Below, in pieces: positions 30,564 through 40,420 of a stretch of DNA of 64,000 bases. Made by a program: the position numbers and the translations under genes. The notes below the pieces were generated by a model. It was not told the origin of the DNA. It searched no databases and saw only the letters and a program-made list of their open reading frames with translations. The stretch is from Ahaetulla prasina (Eukaryota; Chordata; Lepidosauria; Squamata; Colubridae). The stretch lies in the NCBI RefSeq assembly GCF_028640845.1, contig NC_080539.1, forward strand, positions 370,643,233 to 370,707,232. Reading direction: 5' to 3'. How positions within the stretch are numbered: position 1 is the first letter of the stretch; each line of letters starts with the position of its first letter.

Positions 30564-31418
30564 CAATTTTATTTATTTATTTATTTATTTATTTAAACTT
30601 TTATACCGCCCTTCTCCCGAAGGACTCAGGGTGGTGTACAGCCACAAATAAAAACAATAAAATATACAAAGTTAAAATATCAATTTAAAATACATATTCG
30701 ATAATGGCCGAATTAAAACCGTCAATTGACCCAACCTAAAAATACCCCATATAAAATTACAAAATTAAAATTTAAAAAATTTAAAAAATTTAAAAATCAG
30801 GCCAGTCCCGCTTGGATAAATAAATAAGATTTTAATTCCCGGTGAAAGGTCCGAAGGTCAGATATTTGGCGCAAACCGGGGGGAAGTTGGTTCCAGAGGG
30901 TAGGTGCTCCAACAGAGAAGGCCCTTCCCCTGGGGGCCGCCAGCCGACATTGCTTGGCGGACGGCACCCTGAGAAGTCCCTCTCTGTGAGAGCGTACGGG
31001 TCGGTGGGAGGCATAGGGTAACAGCAGGCGGTCCCGTAAGTACCCGGGCCCTAAGCCATGGAGCGCTTTGAAAGTGGTAACCAGAACCTTGAAGCGCACC
31101 CGAAAGACCACAGGAAGCCAGTGCAGACTGCGCAGGAATGGTGTTATCCGGGAGCAACGTGAAGCTCCCTCAATCACCCACGCAGCTGCATTCTGGACTA
31201 ACTGGAGCCTCTGAGTGCACTTCACGGGTAGCCCCATGTAGAGAGCATTGCAATAATCCAGACGAGAAGTGACGAGAGCATGAGTGACTGTGCATAAGGC
31301 ATCCCGGTCCAGAAAGGGGCGCAACTGGCGAACCAGGCGAACCTGGTAAAAGGCTCTCCTGGAGACGGCCGCCAAATGGTCTTCAAACGACAGCCGTCCA
31401 TCCAGGAGAACACCCAAC
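30564..31418 (-). mobile_element. LINE-B 3' fragment
   Basis: The minus strand (31429-30797) encodes the C-terminal part of an L2/CR1-group polyprotein. Landmarks are VTSRLDYCNALYMGLPVK, RLQLVQNAAA, LHWLPVVFRVRFKVLV and GAPTLWNQLPPGLR. The 3' end is TTATACCGCCCTTCTCCC with an ATTT tail (antisense), which resembles the Sauria/Bov-B type tail. The frame is open for about 210 codons but the RT core is missing. Confidence 0.85.
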
Positions 31419-31496
31419 AACAACAACAAACCAAATCAAATCAAAAAGGTGTTACTAAACAGAATAATACTTTTTATGAAAGAAACTCTCTCGCTT

Positions 31497-31726
31497 AGCA
31501 ATGGAAATAGCAATAGCACTTAGAATTATATACTGCTTTACAGTGTGTTACAGCCCTCTGTAAGCAGTTTACAGAGTCAGCATGTTGCCCCCAACAATCT
31601 GGGTCCTCAGTTTGCCGACCTCAGAAGGATGGAAGGATGAGCCAACCCTGAGCCCTTCAGGGTCGAACTGATGGCAGTGGGCAGAGTCACCCTGAAATAC
31701 TGCATTCTCACCACTGTGCCATCATG
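31497..31726 (-). mobile_element. tRNA-derived SINE (second type)
   Basis: On the minus strand the head reads GGCACAGTGGTGAGAATGCA and has a B-box-like AGTTCGACCCT. The body has CCAACAATCTGGGTCCTCAG in antisense. The tail is an AGCAATAGC-type repeat near 31500. It differs from the Sauria-type copies in its 3' half. Confidence 0.75.
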
Positions 31727-31825
31727 GTCCTTCCTTCCTTCCTTCCTTCCTTCCTTCCTTCCTTCCTTCCTTCCTTCCTTCCTTCCTTCCTTCCTTCCTT
31801 CCTTCCTTCCTTCCTTCCTTCCTTC
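31727..31825. repeat. (TTCC)n microsatellite
   Basis: About 24 nearly perfect TTCC units separate two SINE copies of the same orientation. Confidence 0.95.
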
Positions 31826-32038
31826 TCACTTAGCACTTAGACTTTCAGTGCTTTTTACAGTCCTCTCTAAGCGGTTTATAGAGTCAATCTGGGTCCTCAT
31901 TTTACCCACCTCGGAAGGAGAGAAGGCTGAGTCAACCTTGAGCCTGGTGAGAATCGAACTGCCAAATTGCAGGCAGCTGGCAGGCAGCAGAAGTAGCCTG
32001 CAGTACCGCACTCTAACCACTGCGCCACCAAAGCTCTT
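31826..32038 (-). mobile_element. tRNA-derived SINE (second type), full head
   Basis: The minus-strand head reads GGTGGCGCAGTGGTTAGAGT (A-box) with CAGTTCGATTCTCACC (B-box). The body has GGTTGACTCAGCCTTCTCTC. The tail resembles AAGTGCTAAGTG. It is the better preserved of the two tandem copies. Confidence 0.82.
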
Positions 32039-32039
32039 T

Positions 32040-32640
32040 GGTTTATTTCGGTTTAATTGTAGTTGTACGTCGAGGACTACCTGTGTTCAATTTTGCCACA
32101 GGATCTAGTCGGTTCCAGGGAGAAAAAAAAAAGAGAGAAAAATCTAAGGTGATTTTTCTTGGTTGATGCTCCTTGATCAAAGCAAAATTAACAACAACAA
32201 CAGGAAAAAAGGACTGCCCTTAGCTGAGGATTATAATTGTATTATATCCTAACACAAGGTGTAAATTGCATTGGGTTAAAGAATTACAACCTTCTTGGCT
32301 TCGGCCCAAAACTTCACACCTGTTCTCCGAAACGCTGCTGTTCTCAGTATAATTGACTAATTAAACCGCTAATTGAAGTTGGTAGGGAATTATAATTCTA
32401 GGAAGCAATTAAGGTTGAGGGCCAGGAGACCATCAGGGCAGGAGGCTTGTGGTCCAGGGCGCGAAACAACCTAGTAATCAAAAAATAATGACAAGCAACA
32501 GAGAAAGGAAGATCTCTGCCAATATGGCAAGCCTCTCTCCCAGGGATCTCGTCTCCGATTCCATGCTTTCCTGCTCACCCTTTCAGATGGAAGGATTCTG
32601 TCCCATTGATCTGCAGTTAGAATAGAGGAACATATGGCAC
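32040..32640. other. largely single-copy interval
   Basis: A TM end (GTACGTCGAGGACTACCTG) lies at 32067-32086. Beyond it about 550 bases match no repeat in the window. At 32340-32425 several TAATT/ATTA motifs cluster. No reading frame is convincing. Confidence 0.4.
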
Positions 32641-32715
32641 AGAATTGTACGGGTGGAAGGAAGGGACCTTGGCGGTCTTCTAGTCCAACCCTCTGTTTAG
32701 GCAGGGGGACTCTGG

Positions 32716-33259
32716 CAGGGGTAAAATCTAAAAGTTTTCCCTACCGGTTCTGTGGCCATGGCTTAATTGGTGGGCGTGGCTTGGTGGTCAGGTGACCCAG
32801 TGGGTGTGGCTTGGTGGTCAGGTGACCCAGTGGGTGTGGCTTGGTGGTCAGGTGACTGAATGGGCATGGCCAATAATAATAAATAATAAAAATAATAAAC
32901 AAAAGTATACAAAACTTGGGAGCGCACTGGTCTACCTTCTTTAAAAATAGAGGCACCAGTCTACTAATTGCCTTTTTTGGGGAGGCACCGATCTACCTTC
33001 TTTAAAAATAGAGGCACCGGTCTACTAGCTGCCTACAGCGCTGATCAGCTGTAGTGCGGCCCTTTGAAGCGCCCCGGCAGTCATTTAAGGCCATTTGCAG
33101 CTATATCACCACTGAGAGCTTCAGGGACAGAGAAGAGGAACAGCGAGGCATGGGCGGTGGGGGAGGGGCAGGGATTTTTGTTACCGGTTCTCTGAACTAC
33201 CCGCCCCCATCTCTACCGGATCGCGGGATCCGGTCCAAACTGGGAGCATTTCACTCCTG
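32716..33259. mobile_element. hAT-type element, 544 bp
   Basis: CAGGGGTAAAATCTAAAAGT...GAGCATTTCACTCCTG is flanked by a perfect 8-bp duplication GACTCTGG at 32708-32715 and 33260-33267. Three tandem copies of a 30-base unit containing GGTGGTCAGGTGAC lie at 32770-32865. Two copies of CCTTCTTTAAAAATAGAGGC follow at 32935 and 32995. Confidence 0.9.
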
Positions 33260-33281
33260 GACTCTGGTCTATACCTATTCT

Positions 33282-33643
33282 CAGTGATGGGATTCAAATA
33301 ATTTAACAACCGGTTCTCTGCCCTAATGACCAGATGGGTAGGCGTGGCTCGGTGGTCATGTGACCATGTGGGTGTGGCCAACTCAACGTCACTCATGTCG
33401 ATGGGCGCTTCACCTTAGCTGTTACAATGTAATAAGGGTTAAGCAGAGAGGCAGTTTCTGTAAGCAGGGCGGTAAAGATTAGGCTAGAAACACCACCAGA
33501 ATGTTTCCTTCCTTACAGGATTAGCCCTGTAAAGTGGAAAAAAACAAAATAAGATTTCTTCCAACAACTGGTTCTCTGAACGGCTTAGAAAGTTAACAAC
33601 CGGTTCTCCCGAATAGGTGCGAACTGGCTGAATCCACCCACTG
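33282..33643. mobile_element. hAT-type element, 362 bp
   Basis: CAGTGATGGGATTCAAATAA...TGAATCCACCCACTG is flanked by a perfect 8-bp duplication CCTATTCT at 33274-33281 and 33644-33651. The central part (about 33400-33560) is unique and the ends share the AACAACCGGTTCTC module. Confidence 0.9.
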
Positions 33644-33699
33644 CCTATTCTGCACAAATGGCTGTCCATTCTCTTCTTATGATGGAGCATCCACAACAT

Positions 33700-34348
33700 C
33701 TGGAACCAAACATCATCAGTGCCTGGAGGGAGAGGGGCTTGGGAGGAGGAAGAGGAGGAGGAGGAGGAGGAGGAAGAGAAAGAAGAAGAGGAAGCAGAAG
33801 AAATGGATTGTAAGGTTCTTAGTGCTCTCTGGACTTGGTAGTTTCCTTGGAGACATTTCATGACCCGACTAGGTAACAACACCAGTGCCAGGAGGGGGAG
33901 GGGTTTGCGAGAAGGAAGAGGAGGAATAGAAGGAAGAGGAGAAAAATGGTTGTGGGGTCCTTGGTGCTCTCTGGACTTGGTAGTTTCCTTGGAGACATTT
34001 CATGACCCGACTAGGTAACAACACCAGTGCCAGGAGGGGAGGAGGAGGAAGAGGAGGACGAGGAGAAGAAAGAGGAGGAGAAGGAAGAGGAAGAAATGGT
34101 TTGGGGGGTCCTTGGTGCTCTCTGGGCTTGGTGGTATCTTTGCAGATGTTTCATGGCCCATATAGGTAACATTAGTGCTACAAGGGAGTGAAGTTTAGGA
34201 GGAGGGGGAGGAGGAGGAGGAGGAGGAGGAGGAAAATGGTTGTTAGGGTCCTTGGTGCTTTCTGAGCTTGTTGGTATTTTTTCAGATGTTTCTTTGCTCA
34301 TTTAGGTAACATCATTGGTGCTAGAAGGGATTGGGAAAGAAGCTGGAG

Positions 34349-34380
<32 letters not shown>

Positions 34381-34560
34381 GGAGGAGGAGGAGGAGGAGG
34401 AGGAGGAGGAGGAGGAGGACTGTGAAGTCCTTGGTACTCCCTAAGCTTGGTTGTTTGCTTGCAGATATTTCATTATCCAAGTAGGTAACCTCATCCATTC
34501 CCCACGCTGGTAGGACAAGCTACTGTATATAAACTGGGAGAAAGCCCTTCTAGCACTGAT
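33700..34560. repeat. minisatellite with embedded GGA repeats, five units
   Basis: Each unit holds GGTCCTTGGTGCTCTCTGG, then GAGACATTTCATGACCC and AGGTAACAACACCAGTGC, and then its own GGA/GAA run of different length. Units are about 140-190 bases. The sequence is the reverse complement of the minisatellite at 14450. The last GGA run (34338-34418) is the longest. Confidence 0.85.
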
Positions 34561-34572
34561 GATGTTACCTGG

Positions 34573-34694
<122 letters not shown>

Positions 34695-35632
34695 ATTTAA
34701 TTTGTATACCGCCCTTCTCCCGAAGGACTCAGGGCGGTTTACAGCCAGATAAAAATAGCATACATAAATACAACACAATAAAATCAGAATTAAAAAACTT
34801 ATTCAAATTGGCTGATAATTCAAATATAAAATACATAACAACATAAAACCCCATTAAAATCCTAATAAAACCCATTTTATGCCAGTCACGCGTGGAAGAA
34901 TAGATATGTCTTCAGCTCGCGGCGGAAGGTCCGGAGGTCAGGAAGTTGACGAAGTCCTGGGGGAAGCTCATTCCAGAGGGTGGGTGCCCCCACAGAGAAG
35001 GCTCTCGCCCTGGGGGCCGCCAGCCGACATTGTTTGGCTGACGGCACCCTGAGGAGACCCTCTCTATGGGAGCGCACCGGTTGGTGGGAGGCATGTGGTA
35101 GAAGAAGATGGTCCCGTAAGTATCCCGGTCCTAAGCCATGGAGCGCTTTAAAGGTGGTAACCAACACCTTGAAGTGCACCTGGAAGACCACAGGCAGCCA
35201 GTGCAGCTTGTGCAGGATAGGTGTTATATGGGAGCCACGAGTGGCTCCCTCTATCACCCGCGCAGCTGCATTCTGGACCAACTGGAGCCTCCGGGTGCTC
35301 TTCAAGGGAAGCCCCATGTAGAGAGCATTGCAGTAGTCCAGGCGAGAAGTGACGAAGGCATGAGTGACTGTGCATAGGGAATCCCGGTCTAGGAAGGGGC
35401 GCAACTGGCGAACCAGGCGTACCTGGTAAAAAGCTCTCCTGGAGACGGTCGTCAGGTGTTCCTCAAAAGACAACCACCCATCCAGGAGAACACCTAAATT
35501 GTGCACCCTCTGGGTGCCAGTGACTCGCCCCCAACAGTCAGCAGCGGTTGCAACTAACTGTACCGGGATGCCGGCATCCACAGCCACTCCGTCTTGGAGG
35601 GGTTGAGCTTGAGCCTGTTTCTCCCCATCCAG
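34695..35632 (-). mobile_element. LINE-B 3' fragment
   Basis: The minus-strand frame 35587-34886 (233 codons) is open and matches the 30.6-kb copy. It includes VTSRLDYCNALYMGLPLKS and GAPTLWNELPPGLRQ, plus an upstream GVAVDAG-type RT segment. The RT active site is not included. The 3' end is GTATACCGCCCTTCTCCCGA in antisense. Confidence 0.87.
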
Positions 35633-35690
35633 TTGGGTAATTAAACATCTGCAAGCAAACCACCCAGCTCAGAGAGCCTCAAGGAACCCC
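35633..35690. repeat. single unit of the 14450/33700 minisatellite
   Basis: TTGGGTAATTAAACATCTGC and CTCAGAGAGCCTCAAGGA match the minisatellite core and sit directly beside the LINE-B copy. Confidence 0.65.
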
Positions 35691-35699
35691 TGCTATCTT

Positions 35700-36064
35700 T
35701 CCTGTTTCAAGCCCCAATCCTTTCATTTCCCAAACGTTGCCGGTTTTCCTTAGTCGTCGCTGCTGGGATGTCCTTCCCTCCCTCGCGGTGCTCATACATA
35801 TCTCAGCTGGCTTCACATCCCAGCATTTCCAAATGGACCTTCTTCACATCTGGAATAATTTGAAGAAACCAGCCTGGAGCGAAAACACAGTTTCAAAGAA
35901 AGGACGTGGTGAATAATGCAGATGTTGTTTGGTGTGTGGATTTAATAGAAAAAATATTTCAGTTTATCGTGGATTCTTTTTCACGAGAGACACAAAAGGT
36001 TTCCATGGAAAAAAAAAACAACCCTCATCCATTTTCATTCACAATCTGTCTTCCTTCCGCTAAA
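35700..36064. other. apparently single-copy interval
   Basis: No repeat family, domain or exon is recognised in this stretch. Confidence 0.35.
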
Positions 36065-36190
36065 CGTCCTCGACTTACAACCGTGATTGAGCCCAATGTT
36101 TCTGTTGCTCAGTGAGACAGTTATTGAATTTTGCCCCATATTACGACTTTTCTTGCCACAGTTGTTAAGTGAACCACTGAAGTTGTTAAA

Positions 36191-36724
36191 TGTTGTGACC
36201 CAGGCCCAAGTAGGTAGTAATAAACTTAGTCCGTGGAAAAACAAACTTTATTCGAACAGCTGGGAATTACTTCATTCCCAGCGTCGTTCAACTCAAAGTA
36301 AAACAAATGCCTCTCAACACAACTTCCTCGGTTATCTCACAAACCTTAGTCCAATTAGGCAAACTGCCAAAGGCCCTTCCTGGCAAACGTCCAGAAGCCA
36401 CAAAAACAAAGACCTATACGAAACAGAAAGAGAGGCAGAAGATGCAGCTACAACGTTGTTTTCTGGCAAAGCTGAAACACCGGTGCTGGTCTGTTTTAAG
36501 CCTTATGGGAGGGGCCAATCATCTCTTGGCCCTACTCCCGAGTCGCCCTCTTTACTTGAGCTGCTCTTGCCTTCTGGCAGCTCTTCTCATGCGTGTATTA
36601 GGAACAAGCTCCTCCTGTTCCTCTGCCTCACTACTGTCAGCCTCTGGAGGCTCCGGAGTCCGCACCTCACATCCCAATAACCCTGGCATCATCTCAGCCT
36701 CATCGCTGTCCAACTCCGTTGCCA
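36191..36724 (-). mobile_element. LTR-C solo LTR lacking its 5' end
   Basis: It starts TGTTGTGACCCAGGCCCAAG. Compared with 29536-30096 it lacks about 38 bases at the other end and stops at CAACTCCGTTGCCA. TTAAA occurs at 36186-36190 and again just after the break. There the MITE sequence ATTAAATTAGTCAAAC is present twice in tandem. The U3 frame again ends in a RMRRAARRQEQLK-type segment. Confidence 0.82.
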
Positions 36725-36767
36725 TTAAATTAGTCAAACATTAAATTAGTCAAACTGTGGTTGTTGT

Positions 36768-37027
36768 TTTTTTGTTTACATTTATATCCCGCCCTTCTCC
36801 GAAGATTCAGAGCGGCTTACAGTGTATAAGGCAATAGTCTCATTCTATTTGTATATTTACAAAGTCAACTTATTGCCCCCCCAACAATCTGGGTCCTCAT
36901 TTTACCTACCTTATAAAGGATGGAAGGCTGAGTCAACCTTGGACCTGGTGGGACAAGAACCTGCAGTAATTGCAGGCAGCTGTGTTTTAATAACAGGCTT
37001 CTTACAGCCTGAGCCACACTGCGGCCC
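36768..37027 (-). mobile_element. Sauria-type SINE
   Basis: Antisense tail TATATCCCGCCCTTCTCCGA, body CTTATAAAGGATGGAAGGCT and tRNA-like head ending GAGCCACACTGCGGCCC. It sits in the TM MITE after the LTR-C copy. The B box is altered (GGTTCTTGTCCC on the minus strand). Confidence 0.87.
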
Positions 37028-37140
37028 TGGTTAAGTGAATCTTGCTTCCACATCGACTCTGCTTCTCAGAAGGTCGCCAAAGGGGATCACGTGACCCCCG
37101 GGACCCTGCGACCGTCATAAATACGAGTCAGTTGCCAAGC

Positions 37141-37975
37141 ATTTTAATCAGTGGAACGACTTGCCTCCAGAAGTTGTAGATGCCCCAACGCCGGACGTTT
37201 TTAAGAAGAGATTGGATAACCATTTGCCTGAAATGGTATAGGGTTTCCTGCCTAAGCAGAGGGTTGGATTAGAAGACCTCCAAGGTCCCTTCCAACTTTG
37301 TTATTCTATTCCCGTGACAGCGACCCTATGGCACACATGCCACAGGTGGCACACGGAACCATTTCTGTGGGCACGCGAGCTGTCGCCATAGGTCAGCTCC
37401 ACTGAGCATGCGCGCGTGCCTCCCACCAGCCAGCTTATTTTCAGGTCTATGCCATGCATGTGGGAGATGTGTGCGCATGCCCATGCCACCCCTCTCCTCC
37501 CAGGAGCCTCCACGTGGCTTGTTTTGGATGCCAGGTAAGTACAAGGCTCACACGGAGGCTCTGTGAGGATGAAAAACGGGTACTACCTGAAGTCTGGAAA
37601 CAGGCCGTTTCCGGCCTCTGGAGTGCCTCGGGGGAGGAGGGCATTTTCACCCTCCCAGAGGCTCCATGAAAACCTCCGGAGCCTGAGGAGGATGAAAAAC
37701 GGGTCTACCGGAAGCCTGGAAACGGGCTGTTTCCAGCCTCCGGAGGCTTCAGGGAGGCCTGCTAGGCCCAAAATTGGTGGCATGGGGTGTGTGTGTCACA
37801 CACGCATGTGCAGAGGGGTGGGGGGAACGCAGGGAGGTTGCACATGCCTGCGCAGGAGGCAGGGCGTGCATGGGGGGGCATTGCATTATGGGTATGGGCA
37901 CGCATGTGTGCGCTATTGCGCACTTTTGGCACCCGAGGAAAAAAAGGTTAGCCATCACGGTTCTATTCTATTCCA
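37141..37975 (+). mobile_element. CR1-type LINE 3' end split by a hAT element
   Basis: Parts 37141-37311 and 37961-37975. It encodes the INQWNDLPPE-type end (AATCAGTGGAACGACTTGCC) followed by the GGTTGGATTAGAAGACCTCC 3' UTR and a short TTCTATTC tail. The hAT element landed in that tail. Confidence 0.83.
37312..37960. mobile_element. hAT-type element, 649 bp
   Basis: CCGTGACAGCGACCC...AGGTTAGCCATCACGG is flanked by a perfect 8-bp duplication TTCTATTC at 37304-37311 and 37961-37968. The interior has two related modules with GGAGGATGAAAAACGGGT and CCGGAAGCCTGGAAACGGG. The family also occurs at 4679 and in the 46.5-48.1 kb region. Confidence 0.88.
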
Positions 37976-38047
37976 TCTGAATTTTGATCACGTGACCATG
38001 GGGATTCTGCAATGGTCATGAGTGAGGAAAAAGGTCATAAGTCGTGC

Positions 38048-38450
38048 GATGACACCCCCAAATGCCTCTCCTGATGCCTCTCCCGATGCTAGTTCGGAGG
38101 GGGATGAGCCAGCAGCCAAGGGCTACGAACCAGGAATGGAGGGGAGCAACCAGAGGAACAGCCGGCTGAGCCAGAGACAGGAGAGGCACGGGTGCAGCCG
38201 GGAAGCATGGAGGCTTCCGGTGTAGAGGGCACACAGCAGCAGCTGTCAATGAAGAAGAACTACCTCCTTCTCTGGATCCGAGAGCACGTCGGGCTGAGAG
38301 GAGGCAGGCACAAAAGAGATCAGCCAGGCTATTTGCGAGGAGGCAGCGTCACCTCTCTTGACGATCTGCAGCAGGAAGCAGGTATGTAGCTCAGCCAGGG
38401 GAGCGAAACGATGCTGGTGTCCGTTTTGAAACAGGGCTCAGTGTTCTTGC
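38048..38450 (+). mobile_element. LTR-D fragment (U3 coding part)
   Basis: One frame has acidic SPDASPDASSEGDEPA. Another, after a frameshift, has EEELPPSLDPRARRAERRQ and further basic residues up to a stop near 38361. The layout matches U3 of LTR-A, B and C, though the nucleotide sequence differs. Neither LTR end is certain. Confidence 0.55.
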
Positions 38451-38464
38451 CTTGAATCTCATGC

Positions 38465-39041
38465 TGTCGTGTCCCACTCCTCCTCTGACGGCCGGGTCTG
38501 GAAAGTCTGTATCAAGCGTGGCCACAAAGCCTCTGCAGCTTTGCCAAATTCCTGTCAGAGTTCTCAGGGCAGGCAGGAGTCCAAGGTGTGACTTCAGCAA
38601 TCCAGATTAGACTTTGCCTGACTCAAAGAATGCCAGAAAGCAGATCCTTTATATGGGCCAAGGGGTGTGGCTCCATGACTCAGCACTTATCCAGGCCTGC
38701 CCCTCCCTTCCTTTTGCTGACGTCACCTCTTCATTCTCCGGAAGCATGGATCTGTCCACCCTCCAGCTGCCGGCAATTCCAGCTCGTGACTGGCTTCATG
38801 CTCCTCAGGCTCACATGCTGTGGGGGAGGGGTTTATTTACTCGGTCTGTCAGGGCATGGTGCCAGGACTGGGGGCTGGAGGCATGCCAGGCCATTCGTCT
38901 TGCTCGGTCTGTCCGGGCATGTTGCCAGGACTGGAGGCTGGAGGCATGCCAGGTCGTTCGTCTGCACTATCAGTCCCTGGCTGAGATAACAGGAGATGAG
39001 AGGGGCCCGGCTGCGGAGAGGGGGGCGGACGAGGTACAACA
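38465..39041 (-). mobile_element. LTR-B solo LTR
   Basis: TGTCGTGTCCCACTCC...GAGGTACAACA is flanked by a perfect 5-bp duplication CATGC at 38460-38464 and 39042-39046. A 57-base segment with GCATGCCAGGCCATTCGTCT is tandemly duplicated at 38875-38965, which lengthens this copy to 577 bases. Confidence 0.9.
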
Positions 39042-39045
39042 CATG

Positions 39046-39899
39046 CAGTGGTGGGATTCAGCTGGTTCGCACCAATTCGGGAGAACCAGTTGTTAAATTA
39101 CCCCCCCCCCCCAAGATCAAACTGGATCTTGGGTGCTGTCGTGTCCCACTCCTCCGCTGACGGCCGGGTCAGGGAAATCCGAATCAGGCTTGCCTCTGCA
39201 GCTCTGCCCAAAGTCCTAGCAAAGTCCTCAGAGCAGGCAGGAGACCAGAAAGTGACTTCAGCAAGATAAGTTCGACTTTTGCCTGACTCAGAGACTGCCA
39301 GAAAGTAGATCCTTTATATAGGCCATGGGGTGTGGCTCCATGACTCAGCACTCATTAAGGCCTGCCCCTCCCTTCCCTCTGTTGCCTCCGCCTATCCAAT
39401 CTTCTGATGCGAGGGTCACTCCAATCAGCTGTTGGGAATAAACCCTCCTCAGGCTCACATGCTGTGGAGGAGGGGGAGGGGTCTAGCTGCTCCGTTTGCC
39501 TGGGCATGGAGTCAGGGCTGGGGCAGGGAGATTCTCCTTCTTCTGCAGTTTGTGTGGGCATGGAGCCAGGACTGGGGCCGGGAGGCATACATTCCTCAGT
39601 GTTCGGGAGCAGGTAAGAAGGCCCCGGCTGCTCTGAGGGCGGGCAAGACACAACAGGTGCTGCGCTGCAATGGTGATCCGGGCAATGGAGTGTCTGGCGC
39701 GAAGGAAGGAGGAGGCTACTTTCCCACTTTCTTCTCCCTGGTCTTCCGCCTCCCCTTCTGCCGGCCGCTCCGTTGCCTGTTTCTCCATTGCAGCGCAGCA
39801 CCCAGGATCCACTGTGATAGATGTGTGTGTGTTAATTTAACAACAGGTTCGCCCAGGATCAGGCGAACCGGTTGTTAAATTGTTTGAATCCCACCACTG
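39046..39899. mobile_element. foldback hAT-type element containing an LTR-B
   Basis: CAGTGGTGGGATTCAGCTGG...TTGAATCCCACCACTG are inverted ends. Inside, GGTGCTGCGCTGCAATGG (39656-39673) pairs with CCATTGCAGCGCAGCACC (39783-39800), so most of the element folds back. The LTR-B at 39137-39655 lies in the left arm. Flanks ATCTCATG and ATCTAGAG agree at 6 of 8. Confidence 0.82.
39137..39655 (-). mobile_element. LTR-B solo LTR inside a hAT element
   Basis: TGTCGTGTCCCACTCC...AAGACACAACA is flanked by a perfect 5-bp duplication GGTGC at 39132-39136 and 39656-39660. The minus-strand U3 frame has PSPGSMPTQ repeats and SDPRIRRLDRRRQQRE. It lies only 95 bases from the 38465 copy but has its own target duplication, so it is an independent insertion. 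Confidence 0.9.
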
Positions 39900-39949
39900 A
39901 TCTAGAGGTTGTGTGTTTTCAACTGAGGCCTCAGGGGTCTAATGTAGGC

Positions 39950-40190
39950 TTGTGTTATTCTGCTATTCTGCTGTTCTATTCTGTTATTCTGCTATTCTGT
40001 ATTCTGTTAGTTTGTTATTTTGTTGTTCTGCTATTCTGCTATTGTGTTATTCTGCTATTCTGCTATTCTATTTTGTTATTCTGCTATTCTGTTATTCTGT
40101 TATTCTGCTATTCTGTTATTCTATTCTGTTATTCTGCTATTGTGTTATTCTATTCTGCTATTCTGTTATTTTGTTATTCTGCTAGTCTGA
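39950..40190. repeat. TTCTG/TTCTA variant pentanucleotide array
   Basis: About 240 bases built from TTATTCTGCTATTCTG units. It resembles a diverged ATTCT array, but no LINE end remains at its border. Confidence 0.9.
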
Positions 40191-40420
40191 AAAACCATTG
40201 GCATTGACAACCTCCCTCCCTCAGTCAATTGCAAAAGGCAGCCTGACTTGGATCCAGCTTACATCCTGCGACGAGACTTTCAACACCATCCAACATCCAC
40301 ATCTGCTTATCCCAGGTTCTTGAGGAAAGACTCGATAGGTGGACCAAAATGCCAGATTCAGTCTGGACATCCAGCTCACTCTGCGATCAACTATCCTAAC
40401 ACACCTTCTTTCTTACATCT
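40185..40420 (+). mobile_element. LINE-D fragment
   Basis: CCCTCAGTCAATTGCAAAAG and CATCCTGCGACGAGAC match the antisense of 54300-54400 and 53740-53820. This block encodes the SQLQKAAL...DILR end of a non-LTR polyprotein. The clade is not assigned. Confidence 0.6.

Larger units (their letters stand above)
32641..33700 (-). mobile_element. CR1-type LINE 3' fragment split by two hAT elements
   Basis: The three pieces are about 32641-32715, 33260-33281 and 33644-33700. They read GGAAGGGACCTTGGCGGTCT, then ACTCTGGTCTATACCTATTC, then GCACAAATGGCTGTCCATTC. They are collinear as one antisense CR1 3' end once both hAT elements are removed. Confidence 0.75.
36065..38047. mobile_element. TM MITE interrupted by LTR-C, a SINE, CR1 and a hAT element
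   Basis: Pieces lie at about 36065-36190, 36725-36767, 37028-37140 and 37976-38047. Joined in order they follow the TM map: CGTCCTCGACTTACAACCG, CAGTTGTTAAGTGAACC, AGTGAATCTTGCTTCC, GGGGATCACGTGACCC, TTTTGATCACGTGACC. The right end is lost against LTR-D. Confidence 0.75.

Noticed and set aside
37454..38021. Cluster of small frames on both strands around the 37.3-38 kb hAT
   Set aside because: They lack domains, overlap each other and fall inside a non-coding hAT element.
38022..38389. Host exon encoding an acidic and then basic protein
   Set aside because: It needs a frameshift and follows the same layout as U3 of the other LTR families, so an LTR fragment is more likely. It is the least certain of these rejections.
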